Origin: Streptomyces sp. NRRL F-6676
GTDB lineage: Bacteria; Actinomycetota; Actinomycetes; Streptomycetales; Streptomycetaceae
Assembly (NCBI RefSeq): GCF_000725625.1
Contig: NZ_JOHS01000039.1
Coordinates: forward strand, 1 to 61,140
Reading direction: 5' to 3'
DNA: 61,140 nucleotides
Positions 38,284 to 48,200 of this stretch are shown here, piece after piece. The notes below the pieces were generated by a model. It searched no databases. It was not told where the DNA came from and saw only the letters and a program-made list of their open reading frames with translations. A program made the position numbers and the translations under genes. The first letter of the stretch is position 1. Every line of letters begins with the position of its first letter.

Positions 38284-38913
38284 TCAGTCCTTGTCCATAG
38301 GAAGAGGCTTCATCGTCTCGGGCGCCGGGAATTTGATGGCGTTGGCACACTTTAGTAGCTTTACCATCTTCAGGGAGGACCGGAATATAATCCGCAACCT
38401 TGCTTCTTCGGACAGGTCAAGGTCGTTGACGAGCGTTCCGGTAACGGTCATCGGATCTGTAGTGTCCGATCTCTTGCACGTGAAGTAAACGTCAGCGCTC
38501 CCCGACTCGATAGTTGCCTGAGAGCCTCCCCCGAGCTTGTAAGCTTTGTAGGAGCTATAACTTTTATTCTCTTCTTCCGAGAACAGGTGGCCGACGTTGG
38601 GTGCGAATTTTATTGACAGGCCGTGGTTTCCGCCAGGCGGTGCGTCGTCAATGCCAATATCACAGACGAAGGCGGCGTGATCTTCCTTGATGAGTGTCTT
38701 CGCGGCGGAGGCGTGAGACTCCGACTTGGAGACGTCGTGCAGGCGGCTGAATTTATCGCTTTTACTCGCCTCCTTGATCGCGGCGGAGTCCAGGACACCG
38801 TCGCATGCGTGTTTCAGAGCGTCACCTCCGTGCGCAGATTCATCACCTCCGCATCCAGTGCACGCAAGAAGAACAAGCATCCCGCCGGCAAGAAGAGCTC
38901 GATGCTGGATCAT
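38284..38913 (-). CDS. putative lipoprotein of the ESX accessory module
   Basis: The 209-aa product has a lipoprotein signal, MIQHRALLAGGMLVLLACTGC, with lipidation at Cys18 (LLAC) or Cys21. The mature part contains ACDGVLDSAAIKEASKS and six cysteines in all, with no enzyme motif. ATG 38913 overlaps the stop of the 756-aa gene (ATGA) and has GGAGG six bases upstream. Base composition is clearly less GC-rich than the surroundings, with codons such as ATT, ATA and AAA that are uncommon in Streptomyces. Tight coupling to a probable secreted effector makes an immunity or chaperone function possible, but this is speculative. Confidence 0.7.
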   Translation of the reverse strand: MIQHRALLAGGMLVLLACTGCGGDESAHGGDALKHACDGVLDSAAIKEASKSDKFSRLHDVSKSESHASAAKTLIKEDHAAFVCDIGIDDAPPGGNHGLSIKFAPNVGHLFSEEENKSYSSYKAYKLGGGSQATIESGSADVYFTCKRSDTTDPMTVTGTLVNDLDLSEEARLRIIFRSSLKMVKLLKCANAIKFPAPETMKPLPMDKD

Positions 38914-41180
38914 CGACGACCTCCGTCTGTGCGGTCCGAGACATTGGCGCCGCGATCGTACGCGTTCAGGACATCGTCTGTGTAGTCGTGACCGCCATGT
39001 TCTTTCATGTAGAGCAAGGCGGGTGTCATCGCTCGAAGTTGCCCGAGATTGCTGAAACGAGTGACGGTCATACGGTTCTTGTTGGAGAGGTCAGCTTCCT
39101 TCTCTTTCGTCTCCTGATCGATCTCGTTCCCCCATTGCGTTTCTATGGCACCTGTCGCTCCCTCGACTAGAGCGGGTACCACGAATGCTGCAGCTGCCGA
39201 GACCCCAGGACCTCCCACAGGTAGGAGTGCGAGACCTGTTGCCAGTCCAATTCCTTGACTGACCCCGAATTTCTTCCACCCAGCTGATTCCCCGAGCTTA
39301 TCGTTGATTTCGTCGGTTTTGTCTCCGTACTGCTTATCGAGGTATGAGATGCGCGCTTCGTCCAGGATTCCGTGCACGTAGCCGCCATTGTTGAGGAGCT
39401 TGTGGATATCGCTCGAAGAGTTCCCGTTTGTTTCCAGAGCGCCAAGGGTGAACGCGTGCTGCGCAGATGACAAGATCTTGTAGCCGCTGTCCCCTTGGGC
39501 AACGTTGTACAGGAAATGGCTGGCGGTTGCTTGTTTGAGGTCGAGGTGACCTTCGCCGTCGTGGTTGTATAGATCGTCGCGTCCCTCGATCGACCCACGC
39601 CCCCCCTCGTCAATCGTCGCCCAGTTGAGGTCGTCCATGTACCCCGCCCCCATCCGGGCGAGACTGTTGCCGATGCCAGGTTTGTCGTCAACGAAACCCA
39701 TGTCATCGGACACGGTTACGACTACCTGCTCCATAATATTTGCGGTTGTGTCGTCACGGTGCAGCTCTTCGTCGGGGGCGTCGTATGGCTTTCCAAGTGT
39801 TGCAGCCTCCAAGGCGTGCCCCAGTTCGTCATAGCCGAAGCCCCTGTGATCCTTCGCGAAGGGGTTCCCGTCTGGCCATTTGCGATCTTTCAGCAGATAT
39901 TGCAGGTCGGGATCTAGTTTCCTGTCGTTGTCCCAGTCCTTTGAGTAGAACAAGTCTTTCGCGGCGTCCGGGTTATGCCCCAACGCCTCCATGTAGCCTG
40001 CCATGGGATCGACACCCTGATCACTTCCTGATCCGAAGTTCAGGTAGGGCGCGCTGTCCCCGTCCGCCCGCCAGAGATCGTTCGGCTCCTCGTCCTTGTG
40101 AGACTTCTCGAACCCGATGAGTTTCTGTCCGTAATCGTCGAGGAAGTCCTTGTCGTAACTTCCGTAGCGCATCAGGCTACTCATTACCTGGAACCCGTAT
40201 GGACCGTTCTGAAGGACGCCTCTTCCTCTGTCGAGGTAGTTGATCTGCTTGCCGCCCTCGGCGATGACTTCGTGCTTCCAGCGGTCCATCGCGGCGCTGT
40301 CGGAGTGCGACGCGGTCGCCAGGGTGAAGCTCAGAGACTTCTGGATGGCTGCCGACGCCTTCGTCTGGTCATCGCCGGTTTGCACTCTGTCGGCGATACG
40401 CGTCCACAACTCCAAGGTCCCCTTGCCACCCAGGTGAGTCGCGAACTTCTCGGCGAAATAGGGATCGCCCTCGTGGCGAGACATAAGAGCGTTGATGCGG
40501 CGAAGCGTCGCGGGGTCCAATGAGTCGTTGGCTGATGCCAGGCCCAGCTTTCCCTTGTCTCCGGTCAGATTTTCGAGCTCCGTGAGATCCTTGTCCGCCT
40601 GCTCACGCCCCTTCTTGGCGTCGGCGATACTGCTGTATTCCTTCGGGTTGAATCCCTTATTCCGACCGTTGTAATCCTGGCTCAGCGCCCAGTGCAGCGT
40701 CTCGTCCGTTTCCTGGGCGGTATCGATCGCTGACCGGATACTGCTTCGATAAGCCTGCAGGGTTTCCTGGTATCCCTTGTTCAGCGCCGCAATGTGCTCA
40801 GTAGGAGTATCGTGCGGGGGGTCGAAATAGACCTCGCCATCGGCTTTGATCGAGAGATATTTATCCGACTCGATGTCGTGTCTGAGGTCCTTCAGCTTCT
40901 TCTGTGATCGGGTGAAGATCTCGTGAGCATCATCGAGTATCTTGTGTACGTCCTGTGCCTCGTCCGATGCAGCTATGATCTGCTTTCCAACGAGCTGCAC
41001 CTTCTTCAGGGCGGCGGTGGCGCCCTCCCCTTTCCAGTCAGAACCCTCCAGGTCCTTCTCAACGGTATTCGTGTATTGAGTGTGAACCTTTTTGAATCCT
41101 TCAGGCAGCTTGCTCCACTTGGTCACCACCTCAGACAGTTCGGTGAAGTCGGCATGCAAAAGAGTCTGGTAGTCCAGCAT
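38910..41180 (-). CDS. 756-aa WxG-type protein, probable type VII substrate or effector
   Basis: The N-terminal 110 residues look like a WXG100/LXG-type helical hairpin, with W49-K-G51 (GSDWKGEGATAALKKV) between amphipathic helices. A long mainly helical domain follows (residues 150-600; HALEAATLGKPYDAPDEE, ATASHFLYNVAQGDSGYK). A hydrophobic segment near residue 655 (GLATGLALLPVGGPGVSAAAAFVVPAL) is a possible membrane-inserting region. I recall similar Streptomyces proteins annotated DUF6571; I see no known toxin active site. ATG 41180 follows the small WXG-like gene by 20 bases, and the lipoprotein gene overlaps its stop. The gene is markedly less GC-rich than its neighbours, suggesting later acquisition. 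Confidence 0.75.
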   Translation of the reverse strand: MLDYQTLLHADFTELSEVVTKWSKLPEGFKKVHTQYTNTVEKDLEGSDWKGEGATAALKKVQLVGKQIIAASDEAQDVHKILDDAHEIFTRSQKKLKDLRHDIESDKYLSIKADGEVYFDPPHDTPTEHIAALNKGYQETLQAYRSSIRSAIDTAQETDETLHWALSQDYNGRNKGFNPKEYSSIADAKKGREQADKDLTELENLTGDKGKLGLASANDSLDPATLRRINALMSRHEGDPYFAEKFATHLGGKGTLELWTRIADRVQTGDDQTKASAAIQKSLSFTLATASHSDSAAMDRWKHEVIAEGGKQINYLDRGRGVLQNGPYGFQVMSSLMRYGSYDKDFLDDYGQKLIGFEKSHKDEEPNDLWRADGDSAPYLNFGSGSDQGVDPMAGYMEALGHNPDAAKDLFYSKDWDNDRKLDPDLQYLLKDRKWPDGNPFAKDHRGFGYDELGHALEAATLGKPYDAPDEELHRDDTTANIMEQVVVTVSDDMGFVDDKPGIGNSLARMGAGYMDDLNWATIDEGGRGSIEGRDDLYNHDGEGHLDLKQATASHFLYNVAQGDSGYKILSSAQHAFTLGALETNGNSSSDIHKLLNNGGYVHGILDEARISYLDKQYGDKTDEINDKLGESAGWKKFGVSQGIGLATGLALLPVGGPGVSAAAAFVVPALVEGATGAIETQWGNEIDQETKEKEADLSNKNRMTVTRFSNLGQLRAMTPALLYMKEHGGHDYTDDVLNAYDRGANVSDRTDGGRR

Positions 41181-41200
41181 GAGTCCCCGTCCAGTTCAGA

Positions 41201-41617
41201 TCACTTGAGTTTCTCGCTGCTGTGACGTGCCTTCTCTTTTTGCTCGCGCGCTGCGTAGTCATTCGCGCTGGAGTGCAAGGCGACTGTAATGTCGTTCGCG
41301 AGCAGTCCTTCGACGTATTTCATCTGGCTGCGCCACCTGGTGAGGAACGTTGAGAAAGCTGGACCTGACTTGAAACCCTTCAGGCTGCCGCCAACCTGAT
41401 CGGTCTGCTTCATGGCGTCATTGTCGACCTTCGCGAAATCATCGCGTACGGTGCCTGCATTCTTCGCCCGGTTTCGGAGGAACCCTGAATCTGCGACGAG
41501 TTTTTTCCCGGGGGTACTTCCTCCGGGATCCGAAGGCAGTTGGTTCAACTGCATGCTGCTGTGCTGGCGGGCCGCGGCACTGCTCCGGGCCTGGCCCCAC
41601 ATCTCATCGAACGACAT
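41201..41617 (-). CDS. small WXG-like helical protein
   Basis: The 138-aa product is predicted mainly helical, has W7 followed by G8 (MSFDEMWGQARSSAAAR) rather than a classical central WxG turn, and ends in a charged helix (YAAREQKEKARHSSEKLK). ATG 41617 is preceded by GGGAGGA six bases upstream; an in-frame extension to 42118 would only read through the neighbouring mycosin gene. Its place directly before the 756-aa gene recalls the small helical partners or chaperones of LXG-type effectors. That role is inferred from position. Confidence 0.65.
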   Translation of the reverse strand: MSFDEMWGQARSSAAARQHSSMQLNQLPSDPGGSTPGKKLVADSGFLRNRAKNAGTVRDDFAKVDNDAMKQTDQVGGSLKGFKSGPAFSTFLTRWRSQMKYVEGLLANDITVALHSSANDYAAREQKEKARHSSEKLK

Positions 41618-41666
41618 GGCTGTCCTCCCGACTGTCACTGAAAGCTGCTCGATCAACTGCTCGTGC

Positions 41667-43067
41667 TCATGGACGCTGCCCCGGTTGGCGAGGCGCTCCA
41701 TCGGGTGGCGTGCCGGGTGGCGTGCCGTAGGGCGGGTACTGCTGTGGGGGCTGTGCATACGGTTGGTACGCGGGCGGCATCGGCGGCGCTGTCGGTATGG
41801 CGGGAGCCGGGCGGTTGCGGCGGGCGCGGATGGCCGGAACGGCGACAGCGGCGCCGAGCAGCGCGGCGGCTGCGATGCCCAGGCCGATCCACAGGGAGGT
41901 GTTGTTCCCGTCGTCCGTCTGCGAGGTTGCGGCGGTTTCATGCCTGTCGTCCGCCTCTCCGCCGGCGGCTGCCTCTGATGACGCGGAAGTCTCGGGGGTC
42001 GGGGACTTGGAAGCTGCGGCAGCCAGATCGGGGAGCGGGTATTCGTCGGCAGCACCGGGATCACCAGGACTCTGCAGAGCAACCCGAGGGCGGACTCCGC
42101 CGTAGCCGACGTAGTCACTGCGCTTTTCGCCGCCCGAGGGCTTGCTGGCTGTGTTCAGCATGACGCGGAGAACCTGGTTGTTCGTCCAGTCGGGATGCTT
42201 GGACCAGATGAGGGCTGCCGAGGCGGAAGCGATGGCAGTGGCGTCGCTGGTCCCCTCGGACTTGCAGATCTGGCTCCCGCCACGGCAGGCGTGAACCATG
42301 TCCACGCCCGGCGCCACCAGGTCGACCTGGGCCCCGCGCTGCGAGAAGGAGGCTACTTTGGCGTTTTGATCCGCGGCCCCGACGCCGACGACGCCGGGTG
42401 TCGCCGCCGGATATCCCGGCAGGTTGGACTTGTCACCGCTGTTCCCGACCGCCGCGAAGAGGAGCTTGCCTTTGTCCAAGGCGTACTTGACGGCACTTTC
42501 GAGTTGTGGGGTGCCTACGTTCTTTCGGCCCGGCGAATTGCTGCTCCCCAGAGAGAGGTTGATGATCTGCGCCTCTGACTCCGCCGCGTACCGGATGGCC
42601 TTCGAGAGAGTTCTTGAGAACGCGGCACCTGCGTCGACTTGGCCGAAGTTCTCGGTCGAGTAACGCATGCGGATGGGCAGGACCTTGACTCCGGGCGCGA
42701 GGCCATACGAACCGTTGAGTGTTCCCCGAGCCCCGTTGGCGGCGATCAGAGCAGCCATGTCCGTGCCATGACCGTCGATGTCAGTATGTTCGTCGCCGCG
42801 CTGGCCAGAAAAGTCCCTACCATCGAGGACCTGCCCTTTCAAGTCGGTCAGAGAGTCATCCACACCGGAGTCGATGACAGCCACGGTCATACCGCGCCCC
42901 GTGCTCTCCTTCCACATTTCATCCGTGTGCATGGCATCGAGGTGCCACTGACGTGCCCGGACCGACTCGGCATAGGCCGGCGTAGCGGCAATGCCCATAA
43001 GGAGCAGGCCGAGACCTACCGAAGCGGCCGACAGCGGCCATCGTGCCCACGGGCCTCTGGTACGCAT
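41667..43067 (-). CDS. second mycosin-like S8 protease
   Basis: The 466-aa product has a cleavable signal (MRTRGPWARW, hydrophobic core, ATPAYA before residue 34), the triad D66 (VAVIDSGVDD), H100 (GHGTDMAAL) and S274 (EGTSDATA), oxyanion N209 (VGNSGD), a Pro/Ser-rich linker, a membrane helix (LWIGLGIAAAALLGAAVAV) and a proline/tyrosine-rich cytoplasmic tail. It differs from the MycP next to eccB: the serine motif reads GTSDAT rather than GTSFSAP. A dedicated protease inside the accessory module suggests it acts on the module's own substrates. AGGAAG precedes ATG 43067. Confidence 0.88.
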   Translation of the reverse strand: MRTRGPWARWPLSAASVGLGLLLMGIAATPAYAESVRARQWHLDAMHTDEMWKESTGRGMTVAVIDSGVDDSLTDLKGQVLDGRDFSGQRGDEHTDIDGHGTDMAALIAANGARGTLNGSYGLAPGVKVLPIRMRYSTENFGQVDAGAAFSRTLSKAIRYAAESEAQIINLSLGSSNSPGRKNVGTPQLESAVKYALDKGKLLFAAVGNSGDKSNLPGYPAATPGVVGVGAADQNAKVASFSQRGAQVDLVAPGVDMVHACRGGSQICKSEGTSDATAIASASAALIWSKHPDWTNNQVLRVMLNTASKPSGGEKRSDYVGYGGVRPRVALQSPGDPGAADEYPLPDLAAAASKSPTPETSASSEAAAGGEADDRHETAATSQTDDGNNTSLWIGLGIAAAALLGAAVAVPAIRARRNRPAPAIPTAPPMPPAYQPYAQPPQQYPPYGTPPGTPPDGAPRQPGQRP

Positions 43068-43096
43068 ATCACTTCCTGAAGTGAATGGTCTCGAAC

Positions 43097-44638
43097 TCAG
43101 TCGATCACTGGTGGAAGAGTCCGATGGCCATTCCGCGTCCAGGTCTCCTCCTCCTCGGTGAGGTAATCAGGCCGACGGCCCTCCTGCTGCTCCGGCTCCC
43201 TGCGTGAGCCAGAGGAACGACTTCCAGAACCTACGCGGCCGGTCGCCGAACCGTTCGTGTTTTCGGCGGCATTGGAAGACGGGCGGACCAATCCGGAACC
43301 ACCCGTAGTGAAAGGGCGACCGCTTCTTCGTCCGGGCTGGCCGGGACGATTGCCGACGATGCTGCCAGTCTCCGACGCAAGGCGTCGGCCACCGGCCAAG
43401 CCGCTACGAGTGGTCCCGCTGGCAGGGGATCCTGGAGACACGCCCCTGCTCAGCGGCGTGCGCCCCTGAACGTTGTCCTTGCCGATGACGTTTCCGCGTG
43501 GGATGGCGTTCGTGGGACGACCGGCATTGACAACCGGTCGGCCGCCGACGATTCCAGTCTCCCGAGGCATTCGCGGCATACTTCCAGCCGGCTTGGTCAC
43601 CCCGGGTACCTGTGCAACGCGGCCGGAGGGGACACGGGGAGAGGCGCTTGAGCCCGAAGTGCGTCCGCCACCTGTGAACGTGGAAGGCCCAGGACTTGGC
43701 TGCTCGAGCAGCGATGGCTCGCGATGAGGCGGAGTCGTTCCCGTTGGAGTCGGTGAGGCGGGAGGCTGAGGAGTCCGTGCGAGCGTGTCCGCGCCGTCGA
43801 TCCCAAGAGAGACGGGCTGGAACTGGTGCGCCTGACGGTCGCCAACGTGTGGAGCGCTGTGACCGCTGGTGGTAGATGCACCGTGGCGCGCGACCGATTG
43901 TTGCCCGGTGGCGCCGCCACCTCCCGAATCGTAGACACTGCCCGAATTGCCGCGACCCGAGTACGCGGTACCCGCAGACAGATGAGACTTGTCACCGTAA
44001 TGCCACCAGGCGGGCGTTCCCGCATTTTCTGCCGGCGGCGAGAACGTAGGCGGTGACACCCCGTTCACCTGCTGTGCCGAGAACTCGTACGTCTGCGCCA
44101 GCTTCTGCATCTGCTGGATCGCCTCGGCCCGCGCCGCCTCGATGCGGTGCTGGGCGGCCGCGGCATCCGTTTTGGCCGTGGCGGCCAGCTTCTGGGCGTC
44201 GGGGTCGTTGTGCGCGCCCGGCTGATGCGCCACGTTGATCGTCTTGTGCGCGTCGGCGAGATCCGTCTTGGCCCGGGTGGTCTCGGAGACGTCCGGCATG
44301 GCCGCCTTCGCCTCGGCGATGGCCTGCGACACCGTGCCCATCCAGCGGGAGGCCACCTCGGCGTACTGGCCCAGCCGCAGGGTGGAGCTCGCCGTCTGAC
44401 CGCCCCAGTCACGGAACGCGTCGCCGCCCTCGCCCTGCCACTCCAGCCCCTTGACGTACGTCATGAGGTCGTCGCCGATCTTCGTGATCGTCGATGCCGC
44501 CTTGGACAGCTTGCTGGACAGGTGTGAGGCACCGGCTGTGTTCGCGGAGTCGAGCAGGGCTGCGAGCTGCTCGTGCGTCATGGACTCGAAGTCCGTGCGA
44601 GCGAGTCGGGGTTCGTGGTTCTTGGACTGCTCGCCCAT
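43097..44638 (-). CDS. 513-aa WxG/PPE-like protein with long low-complexity C-terminus
   Basis: The N-terminal 200 residues are helical with W67-Q-G69 (GLEWQGEGGDAFRDWG), like the hairpin domain of WXG100 and PPE-type ESX substrates; alanine-rich helices follow (KTDAAAAQHRIEAARAEAIQQMQK). From about residue 210 the chain is Pro/Gly/Ser/Arg-rich without recognisable domains, ending in an acidic WTRNGHRTLPPVID tail. I chose ATG 44638, which has AAGGAG eight bases upstream; GTG 44644 would be too close to it. The start overlaps the TAA of the upstream gene (TAATG). It is probably an exported or surface ESX protein. Confidence 0.75.
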   Translation of the reverse strand: MGEQSKNHEPRLARTDFESMTHEQLAALLDSANTAGASHLSSKLSKAASTITKIGDDLMTYVKGLEWQGEGGDAFRDWGGQTASSTLRLGQYAEVASRWMGTVSQAIAEAKAAMPDVSETTRAKTDLADAHKTINVAHQPGAHNDPDAQKLAATAKTDAAAAQHRIEAARAEAIQQMQKLAQTYEFSAQQVNGVSPPTFSPPAENAGTPAWWHYGDKSHLSAGTAYSGRGNSGSVYDSGGGGATGQQSVARHGASTTSGHSAPHVGDRQAHQFQPVSLGIDGADTLARTPQPPASPTPTGTTPPHREPSLLEQPSPGPSTFTGGGRTSGSSASPRVPSGRVAQVPGVTKPAGSMPRMPRETGIVGGRPVVNAGRPTNAIPRGNVIGKDNVQGRTPLSRGVSPGSPASGTTRSGLAGGRRLASETGSIVGNRPGQPGRRSGRPFTTGGSGLVRPSSNAAENTNGSATGRVGSGSRSSGSRREPEQQEGRRPDYLTEEEETWTRNGHRTLPPVID

Positions 44639-45186
44639 TACCACTGCTCCTTCGTTCCCTCGGAGCCGGACGCCGCCGACTTGTCGGGCTGCTGCACGTA
44701 CGGATCCCTCCCCGCCACGTAATACCTCTCCGCCTCCGCGTTGACCGCCTTCATCCGTGCCTTGATGTCCTCGTCCAGGTTCGCGTAGCCCACCCGTGAC
44801 GCGTGGACCGCGAGGCCCATGCCCTCGATCTGGGCGCTGAGGGCCTTGGAGAGGTTCTCCAACTCGTCGTGGACGAGGGTGTACGAGTCGTAGAGGAACT
44901 GTGCTTCCTTGAACTCGGCGGAGCCGAGCTGCGCGCGCGGCAGGCGGTCGTCGCCGACCTTGCCGGGGGCCGCCTCCGACTTGTCCAGCTCGACGAGCAG
45001 TGCGTCGACCCGCTTCTTGAAGTCCTTCATCGCGCCGTGCTGGATGTCCAGCGCCAGCTGCGGATTCACCCCGGCCAGGGTGTCGAAGGACCGGCCCGTG
45101 TCCGGAACGTCCCCCGTGGCGCCGCCCCCGTGCGAAGTCACCTTTCCTGCCTCCCCGTTCACCCCGTTCGCCCCGTCCACTCGCAC
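44638..45186 (-). CDS. hypothetical helical protein between eccC and the WxG gene
   Basis: The 182-aa product has a disordered glycine-rich start and a helical body (residues 55-160) with NPQLALDIQHGAMKDFKKRVDALL and QFLYDSYTLVHDELENLSKAL; it resembles WXG-type partners in feel but has no WxG turn. It begins 24 bases after the eccC stop and overlaps the next gene, so it links the channel ATPase to the accessory module. GTG 45186 is used here; GTG 45180 is possible. TAGAGT just after the eccC stop is a -10-like hexamer without a good -35. Confidence 0.65.
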   Translation of the reverse strand: MRVDGANGVNGEAGKVTSHGGGATGDVPDTGRSFDTLAGVNPQLALDIQHGAMKDFKKRVDALLVELDKSEAAPGKVGDDRLPRAQLGSAEFKEAQFLYDSYTLVHDELENLSKALSAQIEGMGLAVHASRVGYANLDEDIKARMKAVNAEAERYYVAGRDPYVQQPDKSAASGSEGTKEQW

Positions 45187-45210
45187 AGAGCGACGACTCG
45201 ATCAGTCACT

Positions 45211-48200
45211 CTAGTGGCGTTGCTGGAGCAACCCCACCTGAATCAGCGACGTACCGCGCTTGCGCGACACGAACACGCCACGTCCGGGCGGCATCGGGCG
45301 CGCCCGGACCGTGCCCAGGATGTCGCCCTCGCTCGGGTCGCCCGAAAGGACCACGCCCTGCGCGCCCAGCTCCTTCACCCGCTGCATGAAGGACTCGTAC
45401 ATCGCCCGTGAGGCGCCGGCCGCACTGCGGGCGATGATGAACTTCACGCCCACGTCACGGGCGAAGGGCAGATGCTCGACCAGCTGGGCCAGCGGATTGC
45501 CCGAACCCGTGGCCACCAGTTCGTAGTCATCGACGAGGACGAACAGCTGCGGCCCGCTCCACCAGCTGCGGTCGCGCAGCTGCTGGGGCGTGATGTCCGG
45601 CTTCGGCGCCCGCATCTCCATGAACTGGTTGATCGCGTCCATGTGGACCTGCATCGCCGACGCCATCGGCGCGTACTCCAGCAGGTGTTCCTCCGACACG
45701 GCCTCCAGCATGGTGCGCCGGTAGTCGCCGACGACGATGCGCGCCTCGGCCGGCGTGTAGCGCTCGGCGATCTGCTTCGCGATCAGGCGCAGCAGGTTCG
45801 TCTTGCCCGACTCGCTCTCGCCGAAGACGAGGAAGAACGGATCGGTGTCGAAGTCGACGAAGACCGGCTCCAGGCTCGCCTCGTCGATGCCGATCGCGAT
45901 GCCGTGCTGCGGGAACTCGAAGCCCTTGGGCAGCTGGTCGGCCGGGAGCCGGCGCGGCAGCAGCCGGACCGTCGGGGCCGCGGGGCCCTGCCAGCCGCCC
46001 CGCACCGCTTCGACGAGCCGTGCCGTCGCCTCGGACAGGTCCTCCGCGGAGGGCGTCGAGTCGATGCGCGGCAGCGCCGACATGAAGTGCAGCTTCTCCG
46101 GCACCTGGCCGCGTCCGGGCACGCCCGCCGGCACGTTCATGGCGACCTTGCGGTCGAACTCGGAGTCCATCGCGTCGCCCAGGCGCAGTTCCAGCCGCCC
46201 CAGCATCTGGTCCTTCAGGGCCGCCCGGACCTCCATGTAGCGCGAGGCCGACACGACGACGTGGACCCCGTAGCCGAGGCCCCGCCCCGCGATGTCGTTG
46301 ACGACGGCCTCGAGGCCCTCGTACTCGGTCTTGAAGTTGCCCCAGCCGTCGATGACCAGGAAGACGTCGCCCCATGCCTCGCCGGGCAGGTCACCCGCGG
46401 CGCGGCGTCTGCGGTACGTCGGGACGGAGTCGATGCCGTGGCTGCGGAAGAACTGCTCGCGGCGGTTGAGGACACCCGCCACCTCCGCGACCGCGCGGCG
46501 GACCCGCTCGGGATCCAGCCGGGAGGCCACGCCGCCCACATGCGGGAGGTCGGCCAGCGCCGCCAGACCGCCGCCGCCGAAGTCCAGGCAGTAGAACTGC
46601 ACTTCGTGGGGCGTGTGCGTGAGCGCGAACGACGTGATCAGCGTGCGCAGCAGGGTGGACTTGCCGGACTGCGGGCCGCCCACCACCATCATGTGGCCGG
46701 CCGCGCCAGAGAAGTCCCGGTACAGCACCTCACGCTTCTGCTCGAACGGCTTGTCGATCAGACCCAGCGGCACGGCCAGCCCGCCCGGCCGCGCGTACTC
46801 CGGCGCCTGAAGACCGCGCTCCGGGGACACCGCCAGCGCCGGCAGCAGCTGGTCCAGCGTGGGCGCCCGGTCCAGCGGGGGCAGCCACACCTGGTGCGCG
46901 GGCACGCCCTGGCCCTCCAGCCGCCGTACGACCACGTCCAGCACCGTGTCGGCCAGCGCGTCGTCCTCCGCGCGGGCGGCCGGCGTCCGTGCGGGTTCGG
47001 GTGCCGGATGGGCGACGGGCACGGCGGAGGCCGTGAAGAGCACCGGCCGGCGCTCGGCGGGCGCGCTGCCCCGGGAGGCCTCGGGGCCGCCCGACCGGTA
47101 CGTCCCCGACACGTACGCCGCCTTGAAGCGCACCATCTCGTCCGTGCCGAACTTCAGGTACCCCGAGCCGGGCACGGACGGCAGGTGGTAGGCGTCGGGC
47201 ACGCCGAGGGCCGCGCGGGACTCGGCCGCGGAGAACGTCCGCAGGCCGATCCGGTACGACAGATAGGTGTCCAGACCGCGCAGCCGGCCCTCCTCCAGAC
47301 GCTGCGAGGCGAGCAGCAGATGCACCCCCAGGGAGCGGCCGATGCGGCCGATCTGGATGAACATGTCGATGAAGTCCGGCTTGGCGGTGAGGAGTTCGCT
47401 GAACTCGTCGATCACCAGGACGAGCGAGGCCAGCGGCTCCAGAGGAGCACCGGCGGCGCGCGCCTTCTCGTAGTCGTGGATGTTGGCGTAGTTGCCGGCC
47501 GCGCGCAGCAGCTCCTGGCGCCGCTGGAGCTCGCCCCGGATGGCATCCCCCATGCGGTCGACCTGCGTGAGGTCGTCGGCGAGGTTGGTGATGACGGCGG
47601 CGACGTGCGGCATCTGCGACATGCCGGCGAACGTGGCACCGCCCTTGAAGTCGGCGAGGACGAAGTTCAGCGTCTCCGAGGAGTGCGTGACGGCCAGGCC
47701 CAGTACCAGCGTGCGCAGCAGTTCGGACTTGCCGGAACCGGTCGCGCCCACGCACAGGCCGTGCGGGCCCATGCCGTCCTGCGCGGCCTCCTTCAGGTCC
47801 AGCATCACCGGCCGGCCGTTCTCGCCGACACCGATCGGCACCCGCAGCCGCTCCGGCAGGGAACGCGGCCGCCAGGTGCGCGTGACGTCCACCGAGGCGG
47901 CGTCGCCCAGCCCCAGCAGGTCGGTGAAGTCCAGGTTGGCCAGCAGTGGTTCGTCGTCGTCCCCGCCGCCCGTGCGCAGCGGCGCGAGCTGCCGCGCCAG
48001 CGCCTCGGCGGCGGGCAGCGACAGGCCGTCGGGCACGCCCTCGAAGGCGATGCCGCCACCGGAGTCGAGCCACAGCCGGTCGGGACGTACGACGACCGAG
48101 AGGTCGCCGCGCGGCTGGTCGAGCTCGCCGGAGACCACCTCGATGATCGTCACGCCCTGTAGCCCCTCGGCCCCGGCGAACACCGAGGTGGGAGGCACCA

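Noticed and set aside
41618..42118. N-terminal extension of the small WXG-like protein to 305 residues
   Set aside because: The extension is basic, proline-rich shadow of the mycosin gene; ATG 41617 has its own strong Shine-Dalgarno site.
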